This document shows, one piece after another, positions 1 to 8,564 of a DNA stretch of 15,736 bases. The notes under the pieces were generated by a model. The model searched no databases, was not told where the DNA came from, and saw only the letters and a program-made list of their open reading frames with translations. The DNA is taken from NCBI GenBank assembly GCA_026002025.1, contig BOAU01000048.1, positions 1 through 15,736 of the forward strand, in the 5' to 3' direction. The number at the start of each line of letters is the position of its first letter. The first letter of the stretch is position 1. This DNA is from Spirochaetia bacterium (GTDB taxonomy: Bacteria; Spirochaetota; Spirochaetia; Treponematales; Breznakiellaceae). The translations under genes and the position numbers were made by a program.

Positions 1-44
1 ACCGGTGTTATGATCCTGCTGGGACACCCGATCCTGCCTTTCAT
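1..44 (-). CDS. 5' end of an unidentified leftward gene, possibly a transposase (cut by window edge)
   Basis: On the minus strand an ATG at 44-42 is preceded by GGAGG (56-52) at a spacing of 7 bases, an ideal ribosome binding site. The frame stays open to the window edge and gives MKGRIGCPSRIITP. Only 14 codons are visible, so no family can be named. The sequence just upstream of the gene (roughly 96-126) looks like an insertion-sequence terminus, and a transposase starting about 80 bases inside such an end would be normal. That link is inference. Chance occurrence of the start and ribosome site is the main alternative. Confidence 0.45.
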   Translation of the reverse strand, partial: MKGRIGCPSRIITP

Positions 45-126
45 GGCATTTCCTCCGTGGTATTTGAGTCTTGGTAAACCCATTCTACCATGAGGCGGGT
101 GTCCTATTTGTTTCTGAGTTTAGACA
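1..126 (-). mobile_element. Possible end of an insertion sequence entering from the left
   Basis: Read leftward from 126 the sequence begins TGTCTAAACTCAG and continues to a GGACACC motif (104-98), followed by a short leader and the start of the leftward gene at 44. A TGT terminus with an internal GGACAC motif close to the first ORF resembles the ends of some IS21/IS481-type elements, as far as memory allows. A 9-base inverted pair (GGACACCCG at 22-30 and CGGGTGTCC at 96-104) lies inside. The other end and any target-site duplication lie outside the window, so the boundary at 126 is a guess. Confidence 0.3.
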
Positions 127-128
127 GC

Positions 129-252
129 CAGCAATTCTCATTTTAACCACGAACCACACCAACTCCACGAACAAAAGAGGGAAATCGGGTTCGTGCTGTT
201 CGTGTGGTTCGTGGTTATTCTTGATTTGGTTAATCCAAAATGAGAATTGCTG
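129..252. repeat. Nested inverted repeat with a CCACGAACC palindrome at its core
   Basis: The outer arms are a perfect 16-base pair: 129-144 and 237-252. Inside them lies a second hairpin whose perfect 16-base arms are 144-159 and 202-217 (TAACCACGAACCACAC and its complement). It continues after mismatches with CACGAAC at 166-172 pairing GTTCGTG at 189-195. The core is the same family as the element at 15364-15450. The outer arms are not shared with that copy, so the core may have inserted into an older palindrome or carried different flanks. No coding role is seen; the transcript would fold into a long hairpin that could end transcription in either direction. Confidence 0.8.
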
Positions 253-270
253 CCTTTCAAGCGGGGGCTG

Positions 271-299
271 TTTTCAAAATCCCTCAAATACCATATACT
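271..299 (+). promoter_or_regulatory. Candidate promoter for the coiled-coil gene
   Basis: TTTTCA (271-276), a 17-base spacer and TATACT (294-299) resemble a sigma-70 promoter, four and five matches of six. The start codon at 310 lies only 10 bases beyond the -10 box and has no Shine-Dalgarno sequence, so the transcript would have almost no leader. A second TATAAT at 304-309 abuts the ATG and is too close to serve that start. Confidence 0.35.
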
Positions 300-309
300 C
301 ATCTATAAT

Positions 310-1419
310 ATGGATGAACGGAAAAAGACCATTGTTGATCTGGAATCTAAAAAACAGGAAGCCCAGCGGTCTATTACCCTGATACTTGAGGATTTCGGCG
401 AATCCCTTTTCAGCCGCATCCCCGGCAGGGAGGAGCTTTCGGGCAATGGGGAAGAGTACCTCGCCCTGCAAAAGGAGATTGCCGATTCCGAGGGCTTCAT
501 CAGGCTTATCGAAGCGGATAACCTCCGTTTAAAAGAGCTGGAGGATGAAATCCGCTCGAAGGAGCAGGAGAATATCGCCTGCGATCGGGATTGGGGCGAG
601 GCCTGTATCCAGATGGGCAAGCTCGCCCTTAAGAAGGGCGAATTTGACGCCCTTACGGATTCCCATAAACGGCAGATTGACGCGTTGATTTCCAAAATCG
701 ACGAACAGGAAGAAAAGCTTGCGGCCCTGGAAGAAAAAACCGGGGCCAATGTGTTTGCGTCCATCGGCCGGAATGCCCAGGGTATGGTGCTCCGTACCCT
801 GCTTGCCAAAAATCAGCAGAACCTTGAAAAATGTTATAGGGCCCTTGGGGAAAAACTGATCCGGGTCGACGGGGAATTCCCGGCCTCGGATCAGGAAATG
901 GTGGACGCCATTCGCTCTGCCGTTGATCTTAAGGAAAAGGCCGCAGCAGCCGCGGCGGAACTTGTTGCGCTCAGGGGTGAACGCCGGAAGATCAGCGATG
1001 CCTTTGGAACAGAGGGCGGGCCGGTCAAACGGATACAGGGCCTGGAAAAACATATCGCCCATGTCCAGGGTGACCTTAAGCAGGTTTATCGTCAATTCGG
1101 CGAAGCGGTCTCGTTTCAGGCCGAAGTCCCCGAGACGGAATTGGGGAAGCGCATCGCTTCCATCCTTACCGATGATGACAAGCCGGTACTGGAAAAAATA
1201 GCATTGCTGCGCGCAACCGCGGCGAGTTATGTAAGGCAAATCGAAAAGCTCAAGGCCGCCATCGCCATTGACGATGAAAAGGCGCTAATCGAAAAAATGA
1301 AAAAAAATATTGAAGATCACCAGGATAAAATAAAAACCGCGGAGAGCGTCATCGCCGAACTTGAGGATCGCATCGCCGGGTCGGAAAAACACATCAAAGA
1401 ATTGGAGAGCCTTTTATAA
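310..1419 (+). CDS. Coiled-coil protein with an 84-residue internal repeat
   Basis: This encodes 369 residues, highly charged, rich in Glu, Lys, Ala and Leu, with heptad-like patterns over most of its length and no signal peptide or membrane segment, so it is probably cytoplasmic. A motif of the form aromatic/acidic-R-x-x-GE recurs at Gly30 (EDFGES), Gly96 (DRDWGEA), Gly180 (YRALGEK) and Gly264 (YRQFGEA). The last three are exactly 84 residues apart, equal to twelve heptads. I chose ATG 310 because the in-frame TTG at 247 lies in the outer arm of the repeat and would add an unrelated N-terminus. The stop is 21 bases before the topoisomerase B gene, so the two are probably cotranscribed. I do not recognise a family; a structural or chromosome-associated role is possible only by neighbourhood. 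Confidence 0.85.
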   Translation: MDERKKTIVDLESKKQEAQRSITLILEDFGESLFSRIPGREELSGNGEEYLALQKEIADSEGFIRLIEADNLRLKELEDEIRSKEQENIACDRDWGEACIQMGKLALKKGEFDALTDSHKRQIDALISKIDEQEEKLAALEEKTGANVFASIGRNAQGMVLRTLLAKNQQNLEKCYRALGEKLIRVDGEFPASDQEMVDAIRSAVDLKEKAAAAAAELVALRGERRKISDAFGTEGGPVKRIQGLEKHIAHVQGDLKQVYRQFGEAVSFQAEVPETELGKRIASILTDDDKPVLEKIALLRATAASYVRQIEKLKAAIAIDDEKALIEKMKKNIEDHQDKIKTAESVIAELEDRIAGSEKHIKELESLL

Positions 1420-1440
1420 AAGGCGGTAACGAAAAAAAAC

Positions 1441-3369
1441 ATGGCAGCAAAAAACGAACAGCAAGCGAAAACAGAAAAGGCCGCTCCCGCCGCGAAAGCG
1501 GCCAAAACCGGAGCTTTGGCTAGAGCATCTGCGGCAAAAGCCGCGGCTCCCACAGCCAAGGGCGGGACCGGGGTTTACGATGAATCAAAGATCAAAACCC
1601 TCTCGTCCCTGGAACATATCAGGCTGCGGACCGGCATGTATATCGGCCGCCTGGGCGACGGGTCCAACCCCGATGATGGCATGTATGTGTTGTTAAAAGA
1701 AGTGATCGACAACGGCATTGACGAGTTCATCATGGGGAACGGCAAGCTTATCGAGATACAGGTTAAGGACGGCACCGTGAAGGTCAGGGACTTTGGCCGG
1801 GGCATTCCTTTGGGAAAACTCGTAGAGTGCGTGTCGGTGATCAACACCGGGGCCAAGTACAACGATGAGGTGTTCCAGTTTTCCGTGGGCCTCAACGGGG
1901 TGGGTACCAAGGCGGTGAACGCCCTCTCGTCCCATTTCCGGGTGGTGGCGATCCGTGACAACGAATTTGCCGAGGCGGTTTTTGAACGGGGAACCTTGAA
2001 AAGCCAGCGGAAGGGCAAGCTGAAAGATAAGCAGAAAGACGGCACTTTCGTTGAGTTTATCCCGGATACGGGCATCTTTGGTGAATATCAGTTCAACCTG
2101 GAATTTATCGAACGGCGGATTCAGAACTACGCTTACCTCAATACGGGGCTCACCCTTTCGCTGAACGGTAAAACCTATATATCCAAACGGGGCCTCTTCG
2201 ATCTTCTTACCGAAGAAACCGGCGAGGAGAGTCTCTACCCTCTGGGTTACTACAAGGGCGAGCACATTGAGTTTGCCTTTTCCCATACCAACAACTACGG
2301 CGAAGAATATTTTTCCTTTGTGAACGGCCAGTTTACTTCCGATGGGGGGACACACCTTTCGGCCTTTAAAGAAGGTTTTCTGAAAGGAATACAGGACTAC
2401 TTCAAAAAAGATTACCGCAGCGAAGATGTGCGGGAAGGCACGATTGCCGCGGTCGCAGTAAAACTGAAGAACCCGGTCTTTGAAAGCCAGACAAAAAATA
2501 AACTGGGGAACTCGGACATCCGCGCATGGGTGGTAACGGAAGTGCGGGCCGCGGTTGAGGACTGGCTCCACAAGAACCAGGACGCGGCAAAAAAACTGGA
2601 ACTGAAAATCATTGCCAACGAAAGTCTGCGGACCGAACTGAACGAAGTGAAAAAAGAAGCACGGGAAGCGGCAAAAAAAATCGCCCTCAAGATCCCTAAA
2701 CTTAAGGACTGCAAGAACCACCTTGAGGACGGGGAGAAGGGGGAGGGGACTATGATCTTCCTTACCGAGGGGGATTCCGCTTCCGGTTCCATGGTCTCAA
2801 GCCGGGACGTGATGACCCAGGCAATTTTCAGCCTCCGGGGCAAGATCGAAAACATGTACGGCAAGAAACGGTCGGCGATTTACAAAAACGATGAACTCTA
2901 CAACATGATGATGGCCCTGGGAATCGAGAATGATCCATCGGGCCTCCGCTACGCAAAGATCGTAATCGCCACCGATGCGGACTTTGACGGCTTCCATATC
3001 CGCAACCTGCTCCTCACCTTTTTTCTTTCCTACTTTGAGGAACTGGTCACCGCGGGCCGCATCTTTATTCTGGAGACCCCCCTGTTCCGGGTGCGGAACA
3101 AAAAGGACACCCGCTACTGCTACACCGAAAAGGAACGGGATGATCTTGTTACCGAAATGGGGACCGCCAGTGAGGTGACCCGTTTCAAGGGCCTGGGTGA
3201 AATCAGCCCCAAGGAATTCGGCCAGTTTATCGGCGAGGACATCCGCCTGGTGCCGGTGGGAGTCAGCACCCTCAAGGCGGTCCCCCAGGTGCTCACCTTT
3301 TACATGGGAAAGAACACCCCGGAGCGCCGGGATTATATCATGAAGAATTTGATTGGGGATGCTGTCTGA
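1441..3369 (+). CDS. parE: Type IIA DNA topoisomerase subunit B (topoisomerase IV ParE-like)
   Basis: The ATPase subunit of a type II topoisomerase, which with the A subunit passes one DNA duplex through another. The 642 residues match ParE length (about 630). The GHKL ATPase is clear: EVIDNGIDE at 87-95 (catalytic Glu87, Asn91), DFGRGIP at 117-123, and the lid motif GLNGVGTKAVNALS at 150-163. The transducer Lys loop is QTKNK at 350-354. The TOPRIM domain has EGDSASGS at 443-450 and the metal triad Asp512, Asp514, Asp516 in TDADFDG, then RFKGLGE at 581-587. The lid has Asn where GyrB/ParE usually has His (GLHGVG). About 45 N-terminal residues rich in Ala and Lys precede the ATPase and resemble a histone-H1-like DNA-binding tail. 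The Shine-Dalgarno sequence is weak. The assignment to topoisomerase IV rather than gyrase rests on size and on the compact partner encoded at 6633-8552. Confidence 0.93.
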   Translation: MAAKNEQQAKTEKAAPAAKAAKTGALARASAAKAAAPTAKGGTGVYDESKIKTLSSLEHIRLRTGMYIGRLGDGSNPDDGMYVLLKEVIDNGIDEFIMGNGKLIEIQVKDGTVKVRDFGRGIPLGKLVECVSVINTGAKYNDEVFQFSVGLNGVGTKAVNALSSHFRVVAIRDNEFAEAVFERGTLKSQRKGKLKDKQKDGTFVEFIPDTGIFGEYQFNLEFIERRIQNYAYLNTGLTLSLNGKTYISKRGLFDLLTEETGEESLYPLGYYKGEHIEFAFSHTNNYGEEYFSFVNGQFTSDGGTHLSAFKEGFLKGIQDYFKKDYRSEDVREGTIAAVAVKLKNPVFESQTKNKLGNSDIRAWVVTEVRAAVEDWLHKNQDAAKKLELKIIANESLRTELNEVKKEAREAAKKIALKIPKLKDCKNHLEDGEKGEGTMIFLTEGDSASGSMVSSRDVMTQAIFSLRGKIENMYGKKRSAIYKNDELYNMMMALGIENDPSGLRYAKIVIATDADFDGFHIRNLLLTFFLSYFEELVTAGRIFILETPLFRVRNKKDTRYCYTEKERDDLVTEMGTASEVTRFKGLGEISPKEFGQFIGEDIRLVPVGVSTLKAVPQVLTFYMGKNTPERRDYIMKNLIGDAV

Positions 3370-3382
3370 CGCGATAGCGTCA
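3367..3382. repeat. Small hairpin at the parE stop codon
   Basis: TGACGC (3367-3372), a GATA loop and GCGTCA (3377-3382) form a perfect 6-base stem that includes the stop codon. No T-run follows, so this is not a standard intrinsic terminator. A T-rich stretch lies further on at about 3479-3490, without a convincing stem before it. Confidence 0.4.
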
Positions 3383-3508
3383 AGTAAATCCATTCCTACC
3401 GGCAAACGGCCCGCAGGGACGTATGTTGTTTGACACACGAGCGTTTACGCGTTCCTATCCCGAAAGATGACGAACCGTTTTTTGCTTTTTAACAGTCTCA
3501 TATTTTAG

Positions 3509-3524
3509 AATACCATACGGTATT
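3509..3524 (-). terminator. Hairpin just after the leftward outer-membrane-protein gene
   Basis: AATACC (3509-3514) and GGTATT (3519-3524) form a 6-base stem with a 4-base loop, 4 bases beyond the stop codon of the leftward gene. It lacks a following U-tract on that strand, so it may only mark or protect the 3' end. The whole 3370-3528 gap between the convergent genes holds nothing else recognisable. Confidence 0.3.
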
Positions 3525-3528
3525 ATAT

Positions 3529-4398
3529 TTACTTAAGATGAAAAGTAGTAATAAACATTACTCCATTAAATATCAATTCTCTATCAAAATTGTTGTTTAC
3601 AGGATGTTTTAGTGCATTTTCCATACGCACAAGTGACCTTATGGAAAGCCATTTTGTAACCTTAAAATTTAACACAAGCGATCCTGAAAAAGAAAAATTT
3701 TGCCAGGTCAAATCCTGGCCGGAAGCCGGATTATAAAACGGTAATAAACCATCTAATCTAATACCGGCATAATCAAGAAAAATCGGCATTTGATAGCCAA
3801 CATCAAGTAAATATCGATAACGGAATGAATTTTGGTTTACCCCGTCACCAAGTTTAAAATACCACCAATCACCATTATTTGCCTTTGTGCATGCTTGATA
3901 TTGGATTTCATTGTAATACCGAATTACAAAATGATTCCACGCGCCCGGTAGAAAAGCCGCAAGGTCGAATTGCATTGTTGCAGCAAGGTGAGCATTCCAT
4001 ACAATGCCATCTAAACCATTTCCAATAATGTTTTCTTCGTTTCCACGTTCATTTACTCCCATCCCCTTGAAATAATAAACTCCAAACATATCGTAATTTA
4101 CACCGGTACCTAAAAACAACCCTGCTTGTAATTGTAAAAAGGGCAAAGGAGACCAGATACCATCACCAAATAACTCAAAAGAAAAGGGCGTAAGGTTTGC
4201 TTCAATCTTTACATCTATATCACTATCTTTCGTTAACGGTGTTCTTCCACCAAGGGGGAAAATAAAATCCTGGGTTACTCCTACTTGCATTTCAATAGTT
4301 GTAGAGCCATACACAGATAAATCCGTATGAGTTTCAAGAGAATAAGCCGATTGGAAAATGGCAGCCAAAATAACAAAAACAAACAATTTACCTTTCAT
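3529..4398 (-). CDS. Secreted, probable outer-membrane beta-barrel protein
   Basis: This encodes 289 residues starting with a classical signal peptide: KGK, a hydrophobic core and a likely cleavage after Ser20 (SAYS). The mature protein is rich in aromatic residues and Gly/Asn turns with alternating hydrophobic strands (for example FSFELFGDGIW, FRYRYLLDVGY, FNFSGSLVLNF-like segments), and ends in a strand with a penultimate charged residue (TFHLK). This fits a barrel in the outer membrane, but no named family is recognised. AGGAGT at 4410-4405 sits 6 bases before the ATG. The upstream lipoprotein gene ends 10 bases away, so the two form one leftward operon. Its AT-richer coding and different gene order from the flanking topoisomerase genes suggest later arrival. 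Function is inferred only from fold-like features. Confidence 0.8.
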   Translation of the reverse strand: MKGKLFVFVILAAIFQSAYSLETHTDLSVYGSTTIEMQVGVTQDFIFPLGGRTPLTKDSDIDVKIEANLTPFSFELFGDGIWSPLPFLQLQAGLFLGTGVNYDMFGVYYFKGMGVNERGNEENIIGNGLDGIVWNAHLAATMQFDLAAFLPGAWNHFVIRYYNEIQYQACTKANNGDWWYFKLGDGVNQNSFRYRYLLDVGYQMPIFLDYAGIRLDGLLPFYNPASGQDLTWQNFSFSGSLVLNFKVTKWLSIRSLVRMENALKHPVNNNFDRELIFNGVMFITTFHLK

Positions 4399-4408
4399 GT
4401 GTCAACTC

Positions 4409-5089
4409 CTATTTTTCCCATATCATAGTTTCAAGTACGGCTGAAGTACAATTATCCGCATTTATAGATAGGAGTAATAAAGGACCATACGTTAAAATTG
4501 GCGGCGGAACCAGCCACATCCATATCTGATGATACCATGCCAGGTCTCTGGCGCTTGATGCGCCAAAAAATCGTCTTTTTTCATCTAAACGTTTTAAAAT
4601 GTTTTCGATTGTTTTCTCAGTATGCAATGCTTTATATCCAAGTTTTGTGGAATAATCAATTACTTCCCATGGATTTCCGGCGGTTATTAAATTATAAGAC
4701 GCTACATCAGTTTCTGCATCAAGCATCCAGGAACCATTTAATTCAGACCCTTTTGGAGTTGCAGTGAATACTAAGGTATGCTCAAGTTTTCCGTCTTTGA
4801 AAAAACCATAAAAACTATGAACTATCCAAATTGTTTTTTTATTAGTTGGTGCATATGCCCGCCGTTCATACGCTTTAACCTCATATCCTTCAGGTGAATC
4901 CAAAATGGTTTGTAAGTATTCTTTTACTTTTACAGGATTGGTGGGATCACCTCTTGCACGGTTTTCTTCTAATTCATTTAAATCTTTATAGGCTTGTGTT
5001 GAGGCACAACCAGTAATCGGCAATGAGAGTACAATTATTATGATAAAATAATTTTTTAGAAAAGTAAAAAAAGTATCACGGGTAAACAT
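4409..5089 (-). CDS. Lipoprotein with a C-terminal hydrophobic segment
   Basis: This encodes 226 residues. The N-terminus has a long hydrophobic stretch (residues 14-24) ending in the lipobox PITGC, with Cys28 as the expected lipidated residue, so the protein is probably anchored in the inner or outer membrane. A second hydrophobic segment at about 191-209 (WLVPPPILTYGPLLLLSI) near the C-terminus is unusual for a periplasmic lipoprotein and could be a membrane hairpin or packing surface. GAGG at 5101-5098 lies 7 bases before the ATG at 5089. It is immediately upstream of the barrel-type gene, and the pair may work together in the envelope. No family is recognised. A similar plan (lipobox plus C-terminal hydrophobic helix) is seen in the next leftward gene at 5224-5718. 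Confidence 0.8.
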   Translation of the reverse strand: MFTRDTFFTFLKNYFIIIIVLSLPITGCASTQAYKDLNELEENRARGDPTNPVKVKEYLQTILDSPEGYEVKAYERRAYAPTNKKTIWIVHSFYGFFKDGKLEHTLVFTATPKGSELNGSWMLDAETDVASYNLITAGNPWEVIDYSTKLGYKALHTEKTIENILKRLDEKRRFFGASSARDLAWYHQIWMWLVPPPILTYGPLLLLSINADNCTSAVLETMIWEK

Positions 5090-5223
5090 ATTATGTCCTC
5101 TTTTAGAAATGGAATAAAAATTCTTGAAACACGCTCCGTGGTATTAAAAATTTTTCTTTGAGATTTTTTCGTATATGGGGGAACAAATTTCCACACTCCT
5201 GGTGTTCCGCAACAAGTCGTGGG

Positions 5224-5718
5224 TTACCAACCACCCGTTAAGGAAGCAGTTAAAAAAAGACTGGCAAAAGAAGCGACTATAGGGAAAACTATCGCAGCCG
5301 CTGTTCCCCAATGATCTTTTACGGTCGCTGTATGGGCATTCCTGATAAAATTCCTTTTAGCAGTTTCAAGGCTTTTCCATAGGTCTTTTTCATTAACATC
5401 AGAAATGGAAACCGGATTGGTTGGTATGAGACCGATGTTATTATGTCGTCCTGTAATAGTATTGAGGCCCTGGGGAATGTCTGTAGTTTTACGATAAATA
5501 CCTAAGGGACCGGAAATATCATCTTCAAGGTCATTAGCAGCAGCCTCATTAACTTTATCAAGCTCATGATCAATCACCTCTATTACTAAAGGTTCCTTAG
5601 ATTGACTTTTCAGAGAATAAAGAACATCAATATAATCATTTTTAACTTGCCTTCTTGCTGTTGTACATCCGGTAAGAAAAATTCCTAAGATCCCTACTAT
5701 TAAGATAACCTTTTTCAT
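5224..5718 (-). CDS. Small lipoprotein with a C-terminal transmembrane-like helix
   Basis: I chose the ATG at 5718 (164 residues) over the longer frame from 5775 because GGGAG at 5730-5726 lies 7 bases upstream. It also puts a textbook signal directly at the N-terminus: MKKVILIVGI, then IFLTGC with Cys18 as lipidation site. The middle is acidic and helical, and residues 139-160 form a hydrophobic helix near the C-terminus. The gene is the first of three leftward genes; 134 bases separate it from the next one, with no clear terminator or promoter there. A strong promoter about 200 bases upstream (5923-5951) points at it. No family is recognised. The shared architecture with the 4409-5089 lipoprotein suggests a common envelope process. 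Confidence 0.8.
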   Translation of the reverse strand: MKKVILIVGILGIFLTGCTTARRQVKNDYIDVLYSLKSQSKEPLVIEVIDHELDKVNEAAANDLEDDISGPLGIYRKTTDIPQGLNTITGRHNNIGLIPTNPVSISDVNEKDLWKSLETAKRNFIRNAHTATVKDHWGTAAAIVFPIVASFASLFLTASLTGGW

Positions 5719-5922
5719 AAAACGACTCCCTTTTATAGTCCCATGGACTTTTCGTTTGGCGGATTTTCGATCCACCGCTCACCCGAAGACGGAAAAAGCT
5801 TTAGGTTCTTTACCCTATTATTTTGGTAATCAATAAGACATTCATTCCAGAGGCAACGGTTTGTAGAATAGCCATATGGTCGCTAAACCTATGCCGTCAC
5901 CCTATGAATGGTTTCTTGTGAT
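5719..5922 (-). promoter_or_regulatory. Long 5' leader of the leftward lipoprotein gene
   Basis: From the predicted transcription start near 5916 to the ATG there are about 198 untranslated bases. On the leftward RNA GGTGGAT (5776-5770) pairs with ATCCGCC (5764-5758) through a 5-base loop, a 7-base stem with one G-U pair, about 40 bases before the start codon. No known riboswitch class is recognised. Confidence 0.35.
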
Positions 5923-5951
5923 ATTATCATATATTTCGAAAAATATGTCAA
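5923..5951 (-). promoter_or_regulatory. Strong sigma-70-type promoter for the leftward lipoprotein operon
   Basis: On the minus strand TTGACA (5951-5946) and GATAAT (5928-5923) are separated by exactly 17 bases, six and five matches to consensus. The spacer holds the palindrome TTTCGAAA (5934-5941), a plausible operator overlapping RNA polymerase contacts. The divergent regulator at 5997 is the natural candidate to bind it. Confidence 0.7.
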
Positions 5952-5960
5952 TAAGATATT

Positions 5961-5988
5961 TTGATAAAATACGGTAATAGCATATTTT
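5961..5988 (+). promoter_or_regulatory. Divergent promoter for the XRE-family regulator
   Basis: TTGATA (5961-5966), a 16-base spacer and TATTTT (5983-5988) point rightward. Its -35 box is only 9 bases from the -35 box of the leftward promoter, so one bound regulator could control both. The GTG start at 5997 is 8 bases past the -10 box, implying little or no leader. Confidence 0.5.
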
Positions 5989-5996
5989 TATAAATA

Positions 5997-6371
5997 GTGA
6001 AGGAATCCCTTGATTTACGAAAAATTCTTTCCGTTAATATACGGACGGCCCGGGAAACTCTCCATATAACCCAGGCACGGTTAGCGGAATATGCCGATAT
6101 TTCCCTGCCCTATATGGCAAATATTGAGTACTGCAAAACCTGGGTCAGCGATAAAACCCTTATGCGTATCGCCAAGGCGCTTAATATGGAAGCTTATGAA
6201 CTCCTACGGCCCTTTGGCGGGGAATCAAATGCAAAGGATGCGGAAAAAGGGACGAATTTGCACCAGATAGCAGAATTGGTCAATGACAAAAAGAAAGCCC
6301 TGAAAAAGGCCGCCGAGGAGTCCCTGGATGACCTTATCTCACAAATAATCAAGCTTCATTCGATGGATTAG
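5997..6371 (+). CDS. XRE/Cro-type helix-turn-helix transcriptional regulator
   Basis: This encodes 124 residues starting with GTG. Residues 8-70 form a five-helix XRE domain: NIRTARETLHITQARLAEYA places the helix-turn-helix at about 24-44, and recognition-helix residues ISLPYMANIE follow. The C-terminal part (80-124) is charged, Lys/Glu-rich and helical, probably for oligomerisation. No ribosome binding site is seen before GTG, and no in-frame alternative start precedes the domain. It is transcribed away from the lipoprotein operon across a compact double promoter, the usual arrangement for a local repressor. Its AT-rich promoter and island context suggest it travelled with the three leftward genes. 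Its target is inference. Confidence 0.85.
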   Translation: MKESLDLRKILSVNIRTARETLHITQARLAEYADISLPYMANIEYCKTWVSDKTLMRIAKALNMEAYELLRPFGGESNAKDAEKGTNLHQIAELVNDKKKALKKAAEESLDDLISQIIKLHSMD

Positions 6372-6390
6372 CCCTATCTGAGCCCCGGCC

Positions 6391-6424
6391 TTGACCATAT
6401 ATAGAAAATGCTATACATTGTATA
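6391..6424 (+). promoter_or_regulatory. Antitoxin-type promoter with overlapping operator
   Basis: TTGACC (6391-6396) and TACATT (6414-6419), 17 bases apart, make a modest promoter. The inverted repeat TATAC-ATT-GTATA (6412-6424) covers the -10 box and the likely transcription start. Such a palindrome is typical of RelB/DinJ-type antitoxin autoregulation. Since the next gene overlaps, this operator would also govern the topoisomerase A gene. Confidence 0.55.
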
Positions 6425-6435
6425 CGAGGTACTAC

Positions 6436-6632
6436 ATGGCACAGGTTAATATCCGTATCGACGATGCCCTGAAGGATCAGGCGGACAGCCTTTTTGAAGA
6501 GCTGGGGATGAACATGTCCACAGCCGTTAATGTCTTTCTCCGCGAGGCCCTGCGTCAGCAGGGAATCCCTTTTGTAATTACCGCGGCTAAAAGCGAATCT
6601 GTTTTTGGCGAGAAACAACCCAAGGAACAATA

Positions 6633-6633
<1 letters not shown>
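6436..6633 (+). CDS. RelB/DinJ-family antitoxin without an adjacent toxin
   Basis: This encodes 65 residues from ATG 6436, chosen because GAGGT (6426-6430) lies 5 bases upstream; a longer frame from 6391 would start inside the promoter. Residues 1-50 (QVNIRIDDALKDQADSLFEE, then GMNMSTAVNVFLREAL and GIPF) are the ribbon-helix-helix signature of the RelB/DinJ antitoxin family, which dimerises on DNA and neutralises RelE/YafQ-type mRNA interferases. The usual toxin gene directly downstream is missing: the stop codon TAATG overlaps the start of the topoisomerase A gene by one base. The short C-terminal tail after GIPF (about 20 residues) would normally wrap the toxin and may be free here. It may now act as a repressor of the topoisomerase gene, or a toxin may lie elsewhere. 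Confidence 0.87.
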
Positions 6634-8552
<1,919 letters not shown>

Positions 8553-8564
8553 GCAGGGTGAAAA

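Noticed and set aside
71..382. 103-residue plus-strand frame through the nested repeat
   Set aside because: Most of it is translated repeat (NHTN-type residues) and it overlaps the coiled-coil gene in another frame.
1693..2721. 342-residue minus-strand frame opposite parE
   Set aside because: Shadow of the topoisomerase gene; composition and lack of motifs argue against a real protein.
5160..5215. Possible terminator between the two leftward lipoprotein genes (GGAAC/GTTCC arms)
   Set aside because: The stem is only 5 bases with a long loop and no T-run on the leftward strand.
5719..5775. Longer start for the small lipoprotein
   Set aside because: It would put 19 charged residues before the signal sequence; the ATG at 5718 has a proper ribosome site.
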